Assembly: GCA_041645535.1 (NCBI GenBank) | Contig: JBAZPT010000002.1 | Span: forward strand, 1 to 64,000 | Length of the DNA: 64,000 nucleotides | Direction: 5' to 3' | Origin: JBAZPT01 sp041645535 | Lineage (GTDB): Bacteria > Patescibacteriota > Minisyncoccia > Moranbacterales > UBA2206 | Shown: piece by piece, positions 10,183-16,809 of the stretch | Numbering within the stretch: the first letter of the stretch is position 1 | Layout: each line of letters begins with the position of its first letter | The notes under the pieces: generated by a model | Seen by the model: only the letters and a program-made list of their open reading frames with translations | Told to the model about the DNA's origin: nothing | Databases searched by the model: none | Translations under genes and position numbers: made by a program

Positions 10183-10210
10183 ATTATACACGGTTTAAAA
10201 AATCGCGCAA
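10183..10210 (-). promoter_or_regulatory. rpoB promoter
   Basis: Minus strand TTGCGC (10205-10210), 16 bp, perfect TATAAT (10183-10188), about 175 bp before the chosen rpoB start. Confidence 0.7.
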
Positions 10211-10325
10211 GTATTAAAATCTCTTTTTTGTCAAATTTTGGGGATTTTTTAATTTTTGGCTTGTTTAAAGGATTTTTTCGTGCTCTACAATCTTCGGAGT
10301 TTGTTTTATCCCAAAGTTATCCACA

Positions 10326-10377
10326 CCCGCCCGCATCGCTACGCGAGCAAGCTCGCTTGCGAAGCGTTGCGGGCGGG
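10326..10377. repeat. Nested inverted repeat between rpoB promoter and the TsaB-like gene
   Basis: Arms CCCGCCCGCA (10326-10335) and TGCGGGCGGG (10368-10377), extended inward by CGCT/AGCG, with a second palindrome (GCGAGC/GCTCGC) in the loop. It would form a very stable cruciform or RNA hairpin. No T-run follows, so it is not a clear terminator. Confidence 0.75.
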
Positions 10378-10391
10378 GCCCTCAATTAACT

Positions 10392-10655
10392 TTATTTTGA
10401 TTTCCAATTCCACGCGTTCGCCACCGCCTTGGCAATTCGGCAGGTCGTGAAGTTTTCGCCCAGATCCGATTTCACGGTTATCTTTTTGATATCCAAAGGC
10501 ATTAATTTATTCCTTTTGATCAACCTATCCATTTCCGGCAGCAATTCCTCCGACAGATGATACTCATCCAAAAACTTATGCGTGTCCAAAACCTTCTTGC
10601 TTTTCTGCAAGACAAGTTCAACAGTTCGGTTTTCGATTTTGATAACAATTTGCAT
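10392..10655 (-). CDS. TsaB-like N-terminal fragment (tRNA t6A pathway relative)
   Basis: 87 residues. The order LSEELLPEMDRLIKRNKL, then a DIKKITV strand, then a degenerate GENFTTCRIAKAVANAWNW matches the HSE.LLP.I..LL...GL / GPGSFTGLRIG..TA.A stretch of TsaB/YeaZ, which supports TsaD in making t6A on tRNAs. Only this first sub-domain is present; full TsaB is over 200 residues. The GPGSFTG glycine loop is altered. It could be a minimal partner subunit or a relic. There is no SD. Confidence 0.55.
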   Translation of the reverse strand: MQIVIKIENRTVELVLQKSKKVLDTHKFLDEYHLSEELLPEMDRLIKRNKLMPLDIKKITVKSDLGENFTTCRIAKAVANAWNWKSK

Positions 10656-10677
10656 ATTTCATTATAAACACAAAACC

Positions 10678-10705
10678 CAAAACAAAACCAGCCCCGAAAG
10701 GCTGG
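10678..10705 (-). terminator. Terminator of the 147-residue hypothetical gene
   Basis: Stem CCAGCC/GGCTGG (10688-10705) followed on the minus strand by TTTTGTTTTG, 19 bp after the stop codon at 10724. Confidence 0.8.
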
Positions 10706-10723
10706 CGAAATAATCTTGGTAAT

Positions 10724-11167
10724 TTATTTTTTTTCTAAATGATTTAACTTTGATATATCCACATTTTCAAATCTTATTGTTGATTTTCCGTCCATTTTAA
10801 AATCTGTCACCTTAAATCCCAAGCTAATTTTATTCCCTTTAATTCCACCAAATATAATTGTTTTTTTGTCCCAAGCGCTAAGCCATTCTGGGTATGCTGG
10901 AAGAAACACATTTTCCAGATCAGAAACAACGACTTCATCACCCTCTTTTATCCCACTTTCTTTAATATTAGATAGTAGCTCAAGCCGTTTTTGATACTTT
11001 GGATCTTCCGTAAGCATTTTTTCAGATTCATTAAATCTTTTCATGACTTCTTCATGATTTGTCACGCCCGCAGCTTTTTTAGCTTGTTCTAGTTCTCTGC
11101 TGTTTTTTATTTCCAAATCTTCTGCCCCGTCTAAATAAGATGGATGTATAGTAAATTTTTCTTTCAT
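10724..11167 (-). CDS. Hypothetical protein
   Basis: A 147-residue soluble protein rich in charged residues, with no signal peptide or membrane segment. The first half is helical (EDLEIKNSRELEQAKKAAG, HEEVMKRFNESEKML); the second half looks beta-rich (GDEVVVSDL, TIIFGGIKGNKISLGFKV). I do not recognise the family. It has its own terminator and is transcribed apart from the TsaB-like gene. Confidence 0.65.
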   Translation of the reverse strand: MKEKFTIHPSYLDGAEDLEIKNSRELEQAKKAAGVTNHEEVMKRFNESEKMLTEDPKYQKRLELLSNIKESGIKEGDEVVVSDLENVFLPAYPEWLSAWDKKTIIFGGIKGNKISLGFKVTDFKMDGKSTIRFENVDISKLNHLEKK

Positions 11168-11294
11168 TTTTTTAATTTTAATTGCTTAAAACAAACAAAA
11201 GACAGGATTCACCCGTCTTCACTATGCTTCGACGAGGCAAAAGCCCGTCTTTTTATGCTTCTATAGTCCATTATAGCAGGTTTTTGGAAGAAAG

Positions 11295-11591
11295 TCAACC
11301 CCGCACTAACTTTCGCTCAAAGATTTTTTGATTCTCCGTTTTAATTGGCCTAACGCTTGGCCATATTGCTTTAATTGTTTTTCCCTTTCCCAGGCATCAT
11401 CTTTTGCCAAATAAGCTTCGTAATAAACAAGTTTCCACCCATGATTCTTTGTTGCAAATGATTTACTGTTGTTGTGTTCAAAAAATCTTTTCTTTAAGTT
11501 TTTTGTACAGCCATAATATAGCTCGAAATTTTCATTTTTTAGTAGATATACATAAAACATAAATGGAAAGCGAAAGTTAGTGCGGGGTCAA
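11295..11591. mobile_element. CCCCG palindromic element 1, carrying a GIY-YIG gene
   Basis: Terminal inverted repeats 11299-11317 and 11569-11587 are perfect over 19 bp (CCCCGCACTAACTTTCGCT and its complement). Flanks 11295-11298 and 11588-11591 are both TCAA, a likely 4 bp target duplication. The only gene inside is the GIY-YIG ORF, whose last codons and TAG stop lie within the left arm. The right-hand TCAA supplies the TGA stop of the neighbouring gene. Element 2 (12597-12712) has almost the same ends, so this may be the autonomous member. Confidence 0.75.
11306..11560 (-). CDS. GIY-YIG nuclease domain protein
   Basis: 84 residues covering one complete GIY-YIG domain: MFYVYLLKN...YYGCTKNLKKRFFEHN, then a conserved glutamate in AWEREKQLK. 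GIY-YIG enzymes cut DNA in homing endonucleases, UvrC and some retroelements. Stand-alone ~85-residue forms are very common in CPR genomes with unknown role. It lies entirely inside an inverted-repeat element with target duplications, which suggests a mobility function. The C-terminal codons are part of the terminal repeat. Confidence 0.88.
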   Translation of the reverse strand: MFYVYLLKNENFELYYGCTKNLKKRFFEHNNSKSFATKNHGWKLVYYEAYLAKDDAWEREKQLKQYGQALGQLKRRIKKSLSES

Positions 11592-11980
11592 GCCATGGCT
11601 AGATTTTTCTTCAGAGATATACCGTTTCTTTTCTCCAATTTTTCCACACGATACACAAGATCATTATTGGTGAAAACATCAACCTTTTTATTGAGATTAG
11701 CTTTAATTTCTCCGAGATCAGCTTTAACTTCTTTTATGTCGACCTCCACCCCTCCAATTTTTTGTCCCAAATCTAAAAATTGTTTTTGTGTCATTGTCGC
11801 CAGTTGTTCGGCAGAAGCTTCGATTTTTGCCTCGAGTGTTTTCGTAGTTTCATTCGCCGAAGAAATTATTTTTGCTTCCAATGATTTTGTGGTTTCATTC
11901 GCGCTAACTTTAATCAACTCGGCAATAGCATCAAGCGTTACCTCTTTTTTTGCATTATTTTGCATATTTTTTATTTTCAT
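11588..11980 (-). CDS. Coiled-coil hypothetical protein
   Basis: 130 residues, almost entirely helical with heptad-like repeats (two copies of SSANETTK.LEAKI/IEASAEQL, then VDIKEVKADLGEIKANLNKK). No enzymatic motif. Such small coiled-coil proteins in CPR are often found near DNA-modifying or phage genes, but no role can be assigned. The TGA stop is inside the TCAA target site of element 1. The start overlaps the upstream zinc-finger gene by 26 bp. Confidence 0.65.
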   Translation of the reverse strand: MKIKNMQNNAKKEVTLDAIAELIKVSANETTKSLEAKIISSANETTKTLEAKIEASAEQLATMTQKQFLDLGQKIGGVEVDIKEVKADLGEIKANLNKKVDVFTNNDLVYRVEKLEKRNGISLKKNLAMA

Positions 11981-12140
11981 CCCTTAATAATTTTTTATCT
12001 TTCATTAATTTTAAAACGGGCTTACCGCAATTTGTGCAAATTTCTACATGATTAGAAAAGATACTGCCTAATCCGATGCATATACTTGTTGAATCTTTTT
12101 CTATCGTCTTTTTACAAATGTCGCATTTAGTAATTCTCAT
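11955..12140 (-). CDS. Small double-CXXC zinc-finger protein
   Basis: 61 residues with two CXXC pairs, CDIC near the N-terminus and CTNC near residue 36, spaced as in a zinc ribbon, then a lysine-rich tail. Probably a structural zinc-binding protein. Overlaps the coiled-coil gene, so the two are likely co-translated. Confidence 0.6.
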   Translation of the reverse strand: MRITKCDICKKTIEKDSTSICIGLGSIFSNHVEICTNCGKPVLKLMKDKKLLRDENKKYAK

Positions 12141-12171
12141 AAAAGTATTATACTCCTGCCAAATTATGCTG

Positions 12172-12597
12172 TCAAAAGATGCGGTTTTTAGAGAGTTTTT
12201 TAAGCTTTGACGACTTGTATATTCCGGGCCTATACGGCTTCAGACGGACAATATTATTTTTCAAACCAAAATTATCCAGTTTCTTTTTCAGCCCCCTGAT
12301 GAAATGCTTTTGGTCATATCCTAGGCAGATTATGTCCGGCCTGTATTTTTTTATTACCGCGTATTTATCCCCCATTCCTCCCAGCATTACTTTATCTGCC
12401 AGCTGGCTGTCTTTTATAATTTTAACTCTTATTGCTTCTTTATTTATTGGTTTTTGTTTTTTAGTTATCTCAACCGTTTTGTCCCGCGCTACCACTACAA
12501 TCAGATAATCTCCAAATTTTTTCGCCTGTTTTAAAAAACTCCGGTGTCCCGGATGGAAAATATCAAAGGTCCCAAAAATCATTACTCTTGATTTCAC
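12172..12597 (-). CDS. Cytidylyltransferase-family nucleotidylyltransferase
   Basis: About 141 residues with the nucleotidylyltransferase signature GTFDIFHPGH near the N-terminus and a late KSSKLK that corresponds to the ISSS/T..R region. The family includes FAD synthetase RibL and glycerol-3-phosphate cytidylyltransferase; the substrate cannot be chosen. The given start is a GTG at 12597 made by the junction with palindromic element 2. ATG 12582 (MIFGTFD) is an alternative. The pre-insertion start was probably ATGAAATCA, now split by the element. Downstream of the amidase gene, probably once one operon. Confidence 0.8.
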   Translation of the reverse strand: MKSRVMIFGTFDIFHPGHRSFLKQAKKFGDYLIVVVARDKTVEITKKQKPINKEAIRVKIIKDSQLADKVMLGGMGDKYAVIKKYRPDIICLGYDQKHFIRGLKKKLDNFGLKNNIVRLKPYRPGIYKSSKLKKLSKNRIF

Positions 12598-12716
12598 CCC
12601 GCACTAACTTTCGATATTATTAAATTATTTTTAATAATATAAAAAGCAACTTAATTATTAGAATCTTTCCCCAAAACACTACCGGTATAAAAAATCGAAA
12701 GTTAGTGCGGGGTTCA
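12593..12716. mobile_element. CCCCG palindromic element 2, inserted in a start codon
   Basis: Terminal repeats 12597-12615 and 12694-12712 (CCCCGCACTAACTTTCGAT and its complement), perfect over 19 bp and 18/19 identical to element 1. TTCA flanks on both sides (12593-12596, 12713-12716) look like a target duplication. The 78 bp interior is AT-rich with no gene. On the minus strand the junctions read ATGAA|CCCCG and CGGGG|TGAAATC: the element cut the original ATGAAATC start of the nucleotidylyltransferase. Confidence 0.85.
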
Positions 12717-12731
12717 TCAGATTATTTTGCT

Positions 12732-13445
12732 TTACTCTTTAATTTTATCCCACACAAAATTCCATGGATCATCTTTTCTCCCCGGCGCGATTTGATTGTG
12801 CCCTAGAACATATTTTATCGTGTATTTACTACGTAGATATCTCAGTAGATCATTTAGAGCGGTGTATTGTTTATCCGTTGGCTTTTCAGTTTTACTATTG
12901 ATCACTTCAATGCCGATAGAAAAATTATTGACACCCATACGCCCGTCGGGTGTTTTACTCTCGCCCGCGTGATAGGCGATGTTTTCATCCGCCACCAGCC
13001 GATAAATTTTTCCGCCACGGTCAATGATATAGTGCGGAGCAACGCCGTATGATTTATAAATATCCAGAATTTTTTCAAGGCTGAATTGGTCGCCACCCAG
13101 TGCATTGTAAGTTGAGTGAATGATGATAGTATCAATTTTCCGCCCGCTGGCTTTTTCATAACCCCAGCCGACTAATCTGTTGATAATATTTATTTTGTCA
13201 GTTGGCGCGGGTTTTTCAATTGTTGTTCCTTTTTTATCCTGATTATCAACTGCGGGCAATTTTGCTTCATTGGTATTATTATCTATCTCCTCCGGAGTAG
13301 CTGCGTTATTGTTTTCCACAGTTTCACTCTGAATTTCTATTTTCTTAGCGCTTGGATTAGAAAAAAAATAACGCCAACCCAAAAACCCGGCTGTCGAAAT
13401 GGCCAAAATAATTAAAATAATTTTTATATATTTTTTCTTATTCAT
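12732..13445 (-). CDS. N-acetylmuramoyl-L-alanine amidase (Amidase_2/PGRP type), membrane-anchored
   Basis: About 237 residues. An N-terminal membrane anchor (IKIILIILAISTAGFLGW), a low-complexity Asn/Thr linker, then an Amidase_2 domain: zinc ligands in IIIHSTYN and VLGHNQIAPGRKDDPW, plus APHYIIDRGGKIYRLV and IAYHAG. It would cleave the amide bond between MurNAc and the peptide stem outside the membrane. The frame is open 20 codons further up into the tRNA-Gly gene, but the ATG at 13445 starts the natural MNKKKYIK sequence. Lies just after tRNA-Gly(CCC). Confidence 0.9.
   Translation of the reverse strand: MNKKKYIKIILIILAISTAGFLGWRYFFSNPSAKKIEIQSETVENNNAATPEEIDNNTNEAKLPAVDNQDKKGTTIEKPAPTDKINIINRLVGWGYEKASGRKIDTIIIHSTYNALGGDQFSLEKILDIYKSYGVAPHYIIDRGGKIYRLVADENIAYHAGESKTPDGRMGVNNFSIGIEVINSKTEKPTDKQYTALNDLLRYLRSKYTIKYVLGHNQIAPGRKDDPWNFVWDKIKE
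12834..12850. repeat. Copy 1 of a 17 bp dispersed motif (within the amidase gene)
   Basis: Carries ATCTACTGAGATATCTA on the minus strand, in frame in the amidase gene. The same 17 bp occurs at 24185-24201 (in a terminator) and 26433-26449. Confidence 0.7.
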
Positions 13446-13448
13446 TTG

Positions 13449-13519
13449 AGCGGGATACGAGAATCGAACTCGCGTCTCGACCTTGGGAAGGTCATATATT
13501 GCCACTATACTAATCCCGC
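13449..13519 (-). tRNA. tRNA-Gly(CCC)
   Basis: Acceptor stem GCGGGAT/ATCCCGC, anticodon loop TTCCCAA (anticodon CCC), T-loop TTCGATT. CCA is not encoded. Confidence 0.93.
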
Positions 13520-13619
13520 ATATATTTCAGACTAGCAAATTACTCAAGAAAATCAAGCCAGCTATTGACCAAAGCTTCTTTTGAAGATAAACTTTATAAG
13601 TAACTATTGGCTATGTAAA

Positions 13620-13641
13620 AAGCGGGCTTGCCCGCCGAAGC
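13620..13641. repeat. 22 bp dispersed repeat, copy A
   Basis: This 22 bp sequence (begins AAGCGGGCTTGCCC, ends GCCGAAGC) recurs exactly in inverse orientation at 48747-48768. A partial copy follows at 13669-13688. Both full copies sit beside tRNA genes. Confidence 0.8.
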
Positions 13642-13710
13642 GTAGTGAATCCGCCGTCGCTCTCCTTAGCGGGCCTTGCCCGCCGAAGTCGAGCTATGGC
13701 AAGACGAAGG

Positions 13711-13781
13711 CGGGGCGTTGTGTAATGGTAGCGCGCTTGGTTTGGGACCAAGTAGTCCGAGTTCGAGTCTCGGCGCCCCGA
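13711..13781 (+). tRNA. tRNA-Pro(TGG)
   Basis: Acceptor stem CGGGGCG/CGCCCCG with the C1-G72 pair typical of bacterial tRNA-Pro, anticodon stem-loop CTTGG-TTTGGGA-CCAAG, anticodon TGG, discriminator A, no encoded CCA. Confidence 0.93.
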
Positions 13782-13800
13782 CAAAGGTAAGCTAGTATGA

Positions 13801-13829
13801 TTGAACTGATTTACTATGTGTGGTATACT
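13801..13829 (+). promoter_or_regulatory. Leaderless promoter
   Basis: TTGAAC (13801-13806), 17 bp, TATACT (13824-13829). The ATG at 13836 is only 6 bp past the -10 box, so the mRNA should start at or next to the A of ATG. Confidence 0.75.
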
Positions 13830-13835
13830 AGTAGT

Positions 13836-14501
13836 ATGAATAAAAGAAAAGAGCGAGCTACACAATTAAGGAAGAAGGGTTATTCGTATGGCATGATTGT
13901 TGAGAAATTAGGAATCAGTAAAAGCACATTGAGCTGTTGGTTTAAAGATTTGCCCTTTACTCCAAATAAAAATGTTATTGAAAGAATAAAGCAAGGACCT
14001 TTTAAATCTGGACAACTACGACATAATCAGAGGGTTAAAAATACAATAATAATAAAAAAAGCGGCAAAAAAGGAACTTGGAAAAATTTCCAAAAGGGATT
14101 TATGGATGTTGGGAATCGGCTTATATATCGGAGAAGGATCGAAAGCATATGAAACAGTTCAGATTATTAATTCAGATCCAGAAGTTATAAAATTGGCAAT
14201 AAGGTGGTTTAAGTATATTTGTGGTCTGACAAATGATAATATGACTATAACACTACATCTTTATCCAGATAATAATGTAAAAAAATGTATCCAATATTGG
14301 AGTAAAACAACAAGGATACCAATAAAGCAATTCAGAAAAGAACATATAGATTTAAGAACCAATAAAACAATCAATAAAAATAGAGCATTGCCTTATGGAA
14401 CAGCTCGTGTTTCAATCATTAGCAATGGCAATCCAGATTTTGGTGTTAATTTGCATAGAAAAGTAATAGGCTGGATTGAAAGTTCCCTGGGACAAATATA
14501 A
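13836..14501 (+). CDS. HTH protein with LAGLIDADG-like endonuclease motif
   Basis: About 221 residues. The N-terminus is a helix-turn-helix (RATQLRKKGYSYGMIVEKLG, ISKSTLSCWF). The remainder carries a LAGLIDADG-type helix, LWMLGIGLYIGEGSK, followed by QIINSDPEVIKLAIRWF, as in homing endonuclease-like CPR proteins. A single motif is seen, so it would act as a dimer. The start at 13836 is chosen because of the -10 box 6 bp upstream; the frame is open to 13797. It sits exactly between tRNA-Pro and tRNA-Gly. A+T-rich relative to neighbours. Function inferred, not certain. Confidence 0.7.
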   Translation: MNKRKERATQLRKKGYSYGMIVEKLGISKSTLSCWFKDLPFTPNKNVIERIKQGPFKSGQLRHNQRVKNTIIIKKAAKKELGKISKRDLWMLGIGLYIGEGSKAYETVQIINSDPEVIKLAIRWFKYICGLTNDNMTITLHLYPDNNVKKCIQYWSKTTRIPIKQFRKEHIDLRTNKTINKNRALPYGTARVSIISNGNPDFGVNLHRKVIGWIESSLGQI

Positions 14502-14512
14502 AATTTAATGAA

Positions 14513-14584
14513 GCGGGTATAGTATAATGGCTTTTATGCGACCCTTCCAAGGTTGAGATGGGGGTTCGATTCCCCCTACCCGCT
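14513..14584 (+). tRNA. tRNA-Gly(TCC), site used by the recombinase element
   Basis: Acceptor GCGGGTA/TACCCGC, anticodon loop CTTCCAA (anticodon TCC), T-arm GGGGG-TTCGATT-CCCCC, followed by an encoded CCA at 14585-14587. The last bases overlap the recombinase stop codon, and GCTCCA at the 3' end recurs in the inverted copy at 16434. Confidence 0.93.
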
Positions 14585-16054
14585 CCAGACGGAAAATTGC
14601 GATTTTGAAAGCGCCAGCGCCCACTCTTTTTGCGGTTGAAAGCTGGCGTTTTTGTTTTGGAGAGTCCAGTTCGAGCCGATTTTTTGCAAGAAGCTTCGCT
14701 TCTCTTCCAAATTTTCAGAATCGATCAAGGAATTGGCTTGATGAGCCGACAAAATGAAATTTCTCATGGGTTCGAGCCAATAATTTCCCTTTCGCCCAAA
14801 ATCAGCTAACTTTTCTTTCAGGGCTGTTTTTTGATTCAGCAGTTTTTGCTTTTTCTCTTTGTATTCGGCAAGTGTTATCGTGTTCCCCAGTTGCATATCA
14901 AGCAGTCGTGAGGCTTTGTTTTTAATTTCCAAGATTTCCTTTTCTATATTTTGGGCGAAAGATTTTGATGATTGGCTGATTTCTTTTTCTTCCTCGTTCA
15001 ATTTATTCAAAATCGGTTTCAGCCAATCTTGGGGTAAAGCAACTTTTTGAAAAATATCATTGATTTGCGAATTCAAATCTTTTTCATTGACAAAACCCTG
15101 TTTGCAATCAGTATTCTTTTTCGTGCAGCGGAAATAACGAAAAACCAAACCGCTTTTCTTTTTGTGTTGTTCGGCTGTGATTGAGCGTCCACATTCTCCG
15201 CATTTGAAAATTCCGAGATAACCGAAATTATAGTTTGGTTTTTCTTTTCTCGGCTTTCCGCGATCCAAAAGAACCCGTTGCACTTTTTCAAAAAGTTGCT
15301 TGGAAATTATTGGCTCGTGATTGCCTTCATAAATTTCATTTTTGAATTCAAAGAGTCCGTAATAAAAAGGATTTTGCAACATTCTTTGAATTCGAGATAA
15401 AGGCAAAATACTTTTTGATCTTCGGCTCATCAAGCCCAAAGAAAGCGCCAATTTTTGGATTTGCTCCAAGGTATATTTTCCTGTGGCATATTCCTCAAAA
15501 AGCTTGGCGACAAGTTGCCAATTTTCAGGGTCTTTGAGAATAGTGTGATTTCTAAGTTCATTAGTGTAGCCAATGGGAGCAAATCCAGGATAGACGCCAT
15601 TTCGGAGCTTCTGGCGCAGTCCTCGCTTAATGTTCTCCGAAAGATTATCAATGTAATATTTGGATTGCCCAAAAGCGATAGACAGCATAAAAAGTCCTTG
15701 CGGAGTTTTATCAAACCAAAAAGTGGGGAATTTTAGCATTTCCAATTTTCCAGTATCTAAAAGATTGATTATTTTTCCAGCGTCAACCGCATTTCGAGCA
15801 AGTCGGTCGGGATGCCACGCTAAAATTCCCGTGGCTTCACCTTTCTCAATGCCAGAAATCATTTTTTCAAAAACATCACGCCCTGGTTTTTTGGCGGATT
15901 TTGTTTCCACAAATTCCTGCACGATGAAAATTCCTTCTTTTTGCGCAAATTCTCGAACTTCGGTTAGTTGCGCTTCAATGGACAAAACTTGTCTTTCCGC
16001 TTCATCGGTTGATTTTCTGGCATAGAGAAAATACTTTTTGGTTTGATTTTGCAT
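14576..16054 (-). CDS. Large serine recombinase (site-specific integrase)
   Basis: About 492 residues. Resolvase domain at the N-terminus with the catalytic serine in YARKSTDE and the ATGILAWHPDRLARN arginine motif; then the Recombinase domain (NGVYPGFAPIGY, RIQRMLQNPFYYG); a zinc ribbon (CGECGRSI...RCTKKNTDC); and a C-terminal coiled coil. It breaks and rejoins DNA through a phosphoserine link. The frame opens at 16159, but MQNQTKKYFLYARKS at 16054 is the natural start. Its stop codon l ies inside tRNA-Gly(TCC), so the element probably integrated there. Its last ~90 bp are duplicated inverted at 16344-16434. Confidence 0.92.
   Translation of the reverse strand: MQNQTKKYFLYARKSTDEAERQVLSIEAQLTEVREFAQKEGIFIVQEFVETKSAKKPGRDVFEKMISGIEKGEATGILAWHPDRLARNAVDAGKIINLLDTGKLEMLKFPTFWFDKTPQGLFMLSIAFGQSKYYIDNLSENIKRGLRQKLRNGVYPGFAPIGYTNELRNHTILKDPENWQLVAKLFEEYATGKYTLEQIQKLALSLGLMSRRSKSILPLSRIQRMLQNPFYYGLFEFKNEIYEGNHEPIISKQLFEKVQRVLLDRGKPRKEKPNYNFGYLGIFKCGECGRSITAEQHKKKSGLVFRYFRCTKKNTDCKQGFVNEKDLNSQINDIFQKVALPQDWLKPILNKLNEEEKEISQSSKSFAQNIEKEILEIKNKASRLLDMQLGNTITLAEYKEKKQKLLNQKTALKEKLADFGRKGNYWLEPMRNFILSAHQANSLIDSENLEEKRSFLQKIGSNWTLQNKNASFQPQKEWALALSKSQFSVWSG
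14582..14672 (+). repeat. Inverted 91 bp repeat, left copy (tRNA end plus recombinase 3' end)
   Basis: The segment from the tRNA 3' GCTCCA through the last ~85 bp of the recombinase gene matches the complement of 16344-16434 with about two mismatches. The shared block begins at GCTCCA, which is the expected sort of attachment core. Confidence 0.85.
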
Positions 16055-16343
16055 ATTTTTTTGAACACAAAGGAGCAACCCTGTTGGACACAAAATCACA
16101 AGCGTGAATTTGTACAGAATTGCTCCTTCGTGGTTACAATATTTTAATGATTGCAACATTAAAACGCTTGTATTGATTTCGTGTCCATCTATATCTTACC
16201 ATATTTCAAAAAAATGCAAAACGTGCTTTTGGGCAATCAAAATTGGCGCTTTCTTTGTATTCTGAAAATTTGGAATTCCGCCATAGGCGGAAAGGCAAAA
16301 AATCGGCTGTTGAATTTCATTCAACTTTGAGCTTCGCTCAAAT

Positions 16344-16434
16344 GAACTGGACTCTCCGAAACAAAAACGCCAGCTTTCAACCGTAAAAAGAGTGGGCGCT
16401 GGCGCTTTCAAAATCGCAATTTTCCGTCTGGAGC
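16344..16434 (-). repeat. Inverted 91 bp repeat, right copy
   Basis: Inverted copy of 14582-14672, lying beyond the recombinase start. Together they bracket the recombinase gene. It abuts the long inverted repeat starting at 16431. Confidence 0.85.
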
Positions 16435-16670
16435 TGCTTTTACGATCAAGCTCGAACTTTTTTCCAGAAAAACTTTTGAAAAGAGTTTTCGCTCCGCCCC
16501 GCTTCCGCCCTGAAATTTTGAAGAAATTCCAGTCCCAAAACCTGAAAATTTCCATTCCTTTTAAAAAGAAAAAACGGCGCGCGCAAAATTTAAAAAAAAT
16601 GTGGGAAAATTTTCAGTTTTTGCCTGTCCGCCTTTGGAGGAGAGTTCCGAGAATTCGGAACGGCGGAAAG
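16431..16670 (+). repeat. Left arm of the ~240 bp inverted repeat flanking the accessory module
   Basis: Matches the complement of 19266-19509. The inner ~140 bp, from CCCAAAACCTGAAAATTTCC to the GCGGAAAG end, are nearly identical; the outer part has one replaced segment of ~20 bp. Includes a GTTCCGA/CGGAAC hairpin around GAATTC. The 16160-16809 interval has no supported gene. Confidence 0.9.
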
Positions 16671-16809
16671 TAGGGCTTCGGGTTTTAACTCTTTTTATAT
16701 CTTTGGCAGTCCTTGACCCAAGCCCACCCATTCGCGGACGGCACGAAGGAACTCCCGTTAAAAAAAGAGTCACCAATTATTTGATGACCCTTGCAGTTAA
16801 AGACTAATT

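Noticed and set aside
11230..11253. Plus-strand terminator (GACG...CGTC followed by TTTTT)
   Set aside because: No plus-strand gene lies upstream of it; it may be part of the leader of the minus-strand gene, but no role could be supported.
12597..12712. Rho-independent terminator after the amidase gene
   Set aside because: The arms are 78 bp apart with flanking TTCA duplications and no T-run; it fits an inserted element better.
16196..16555. 119-codon ORF in the inverted repeat
   Set aside because: It runs through the repeat arm, has no SD, and its sequence is basic low-complexity; the same region on the other arm reads differently.
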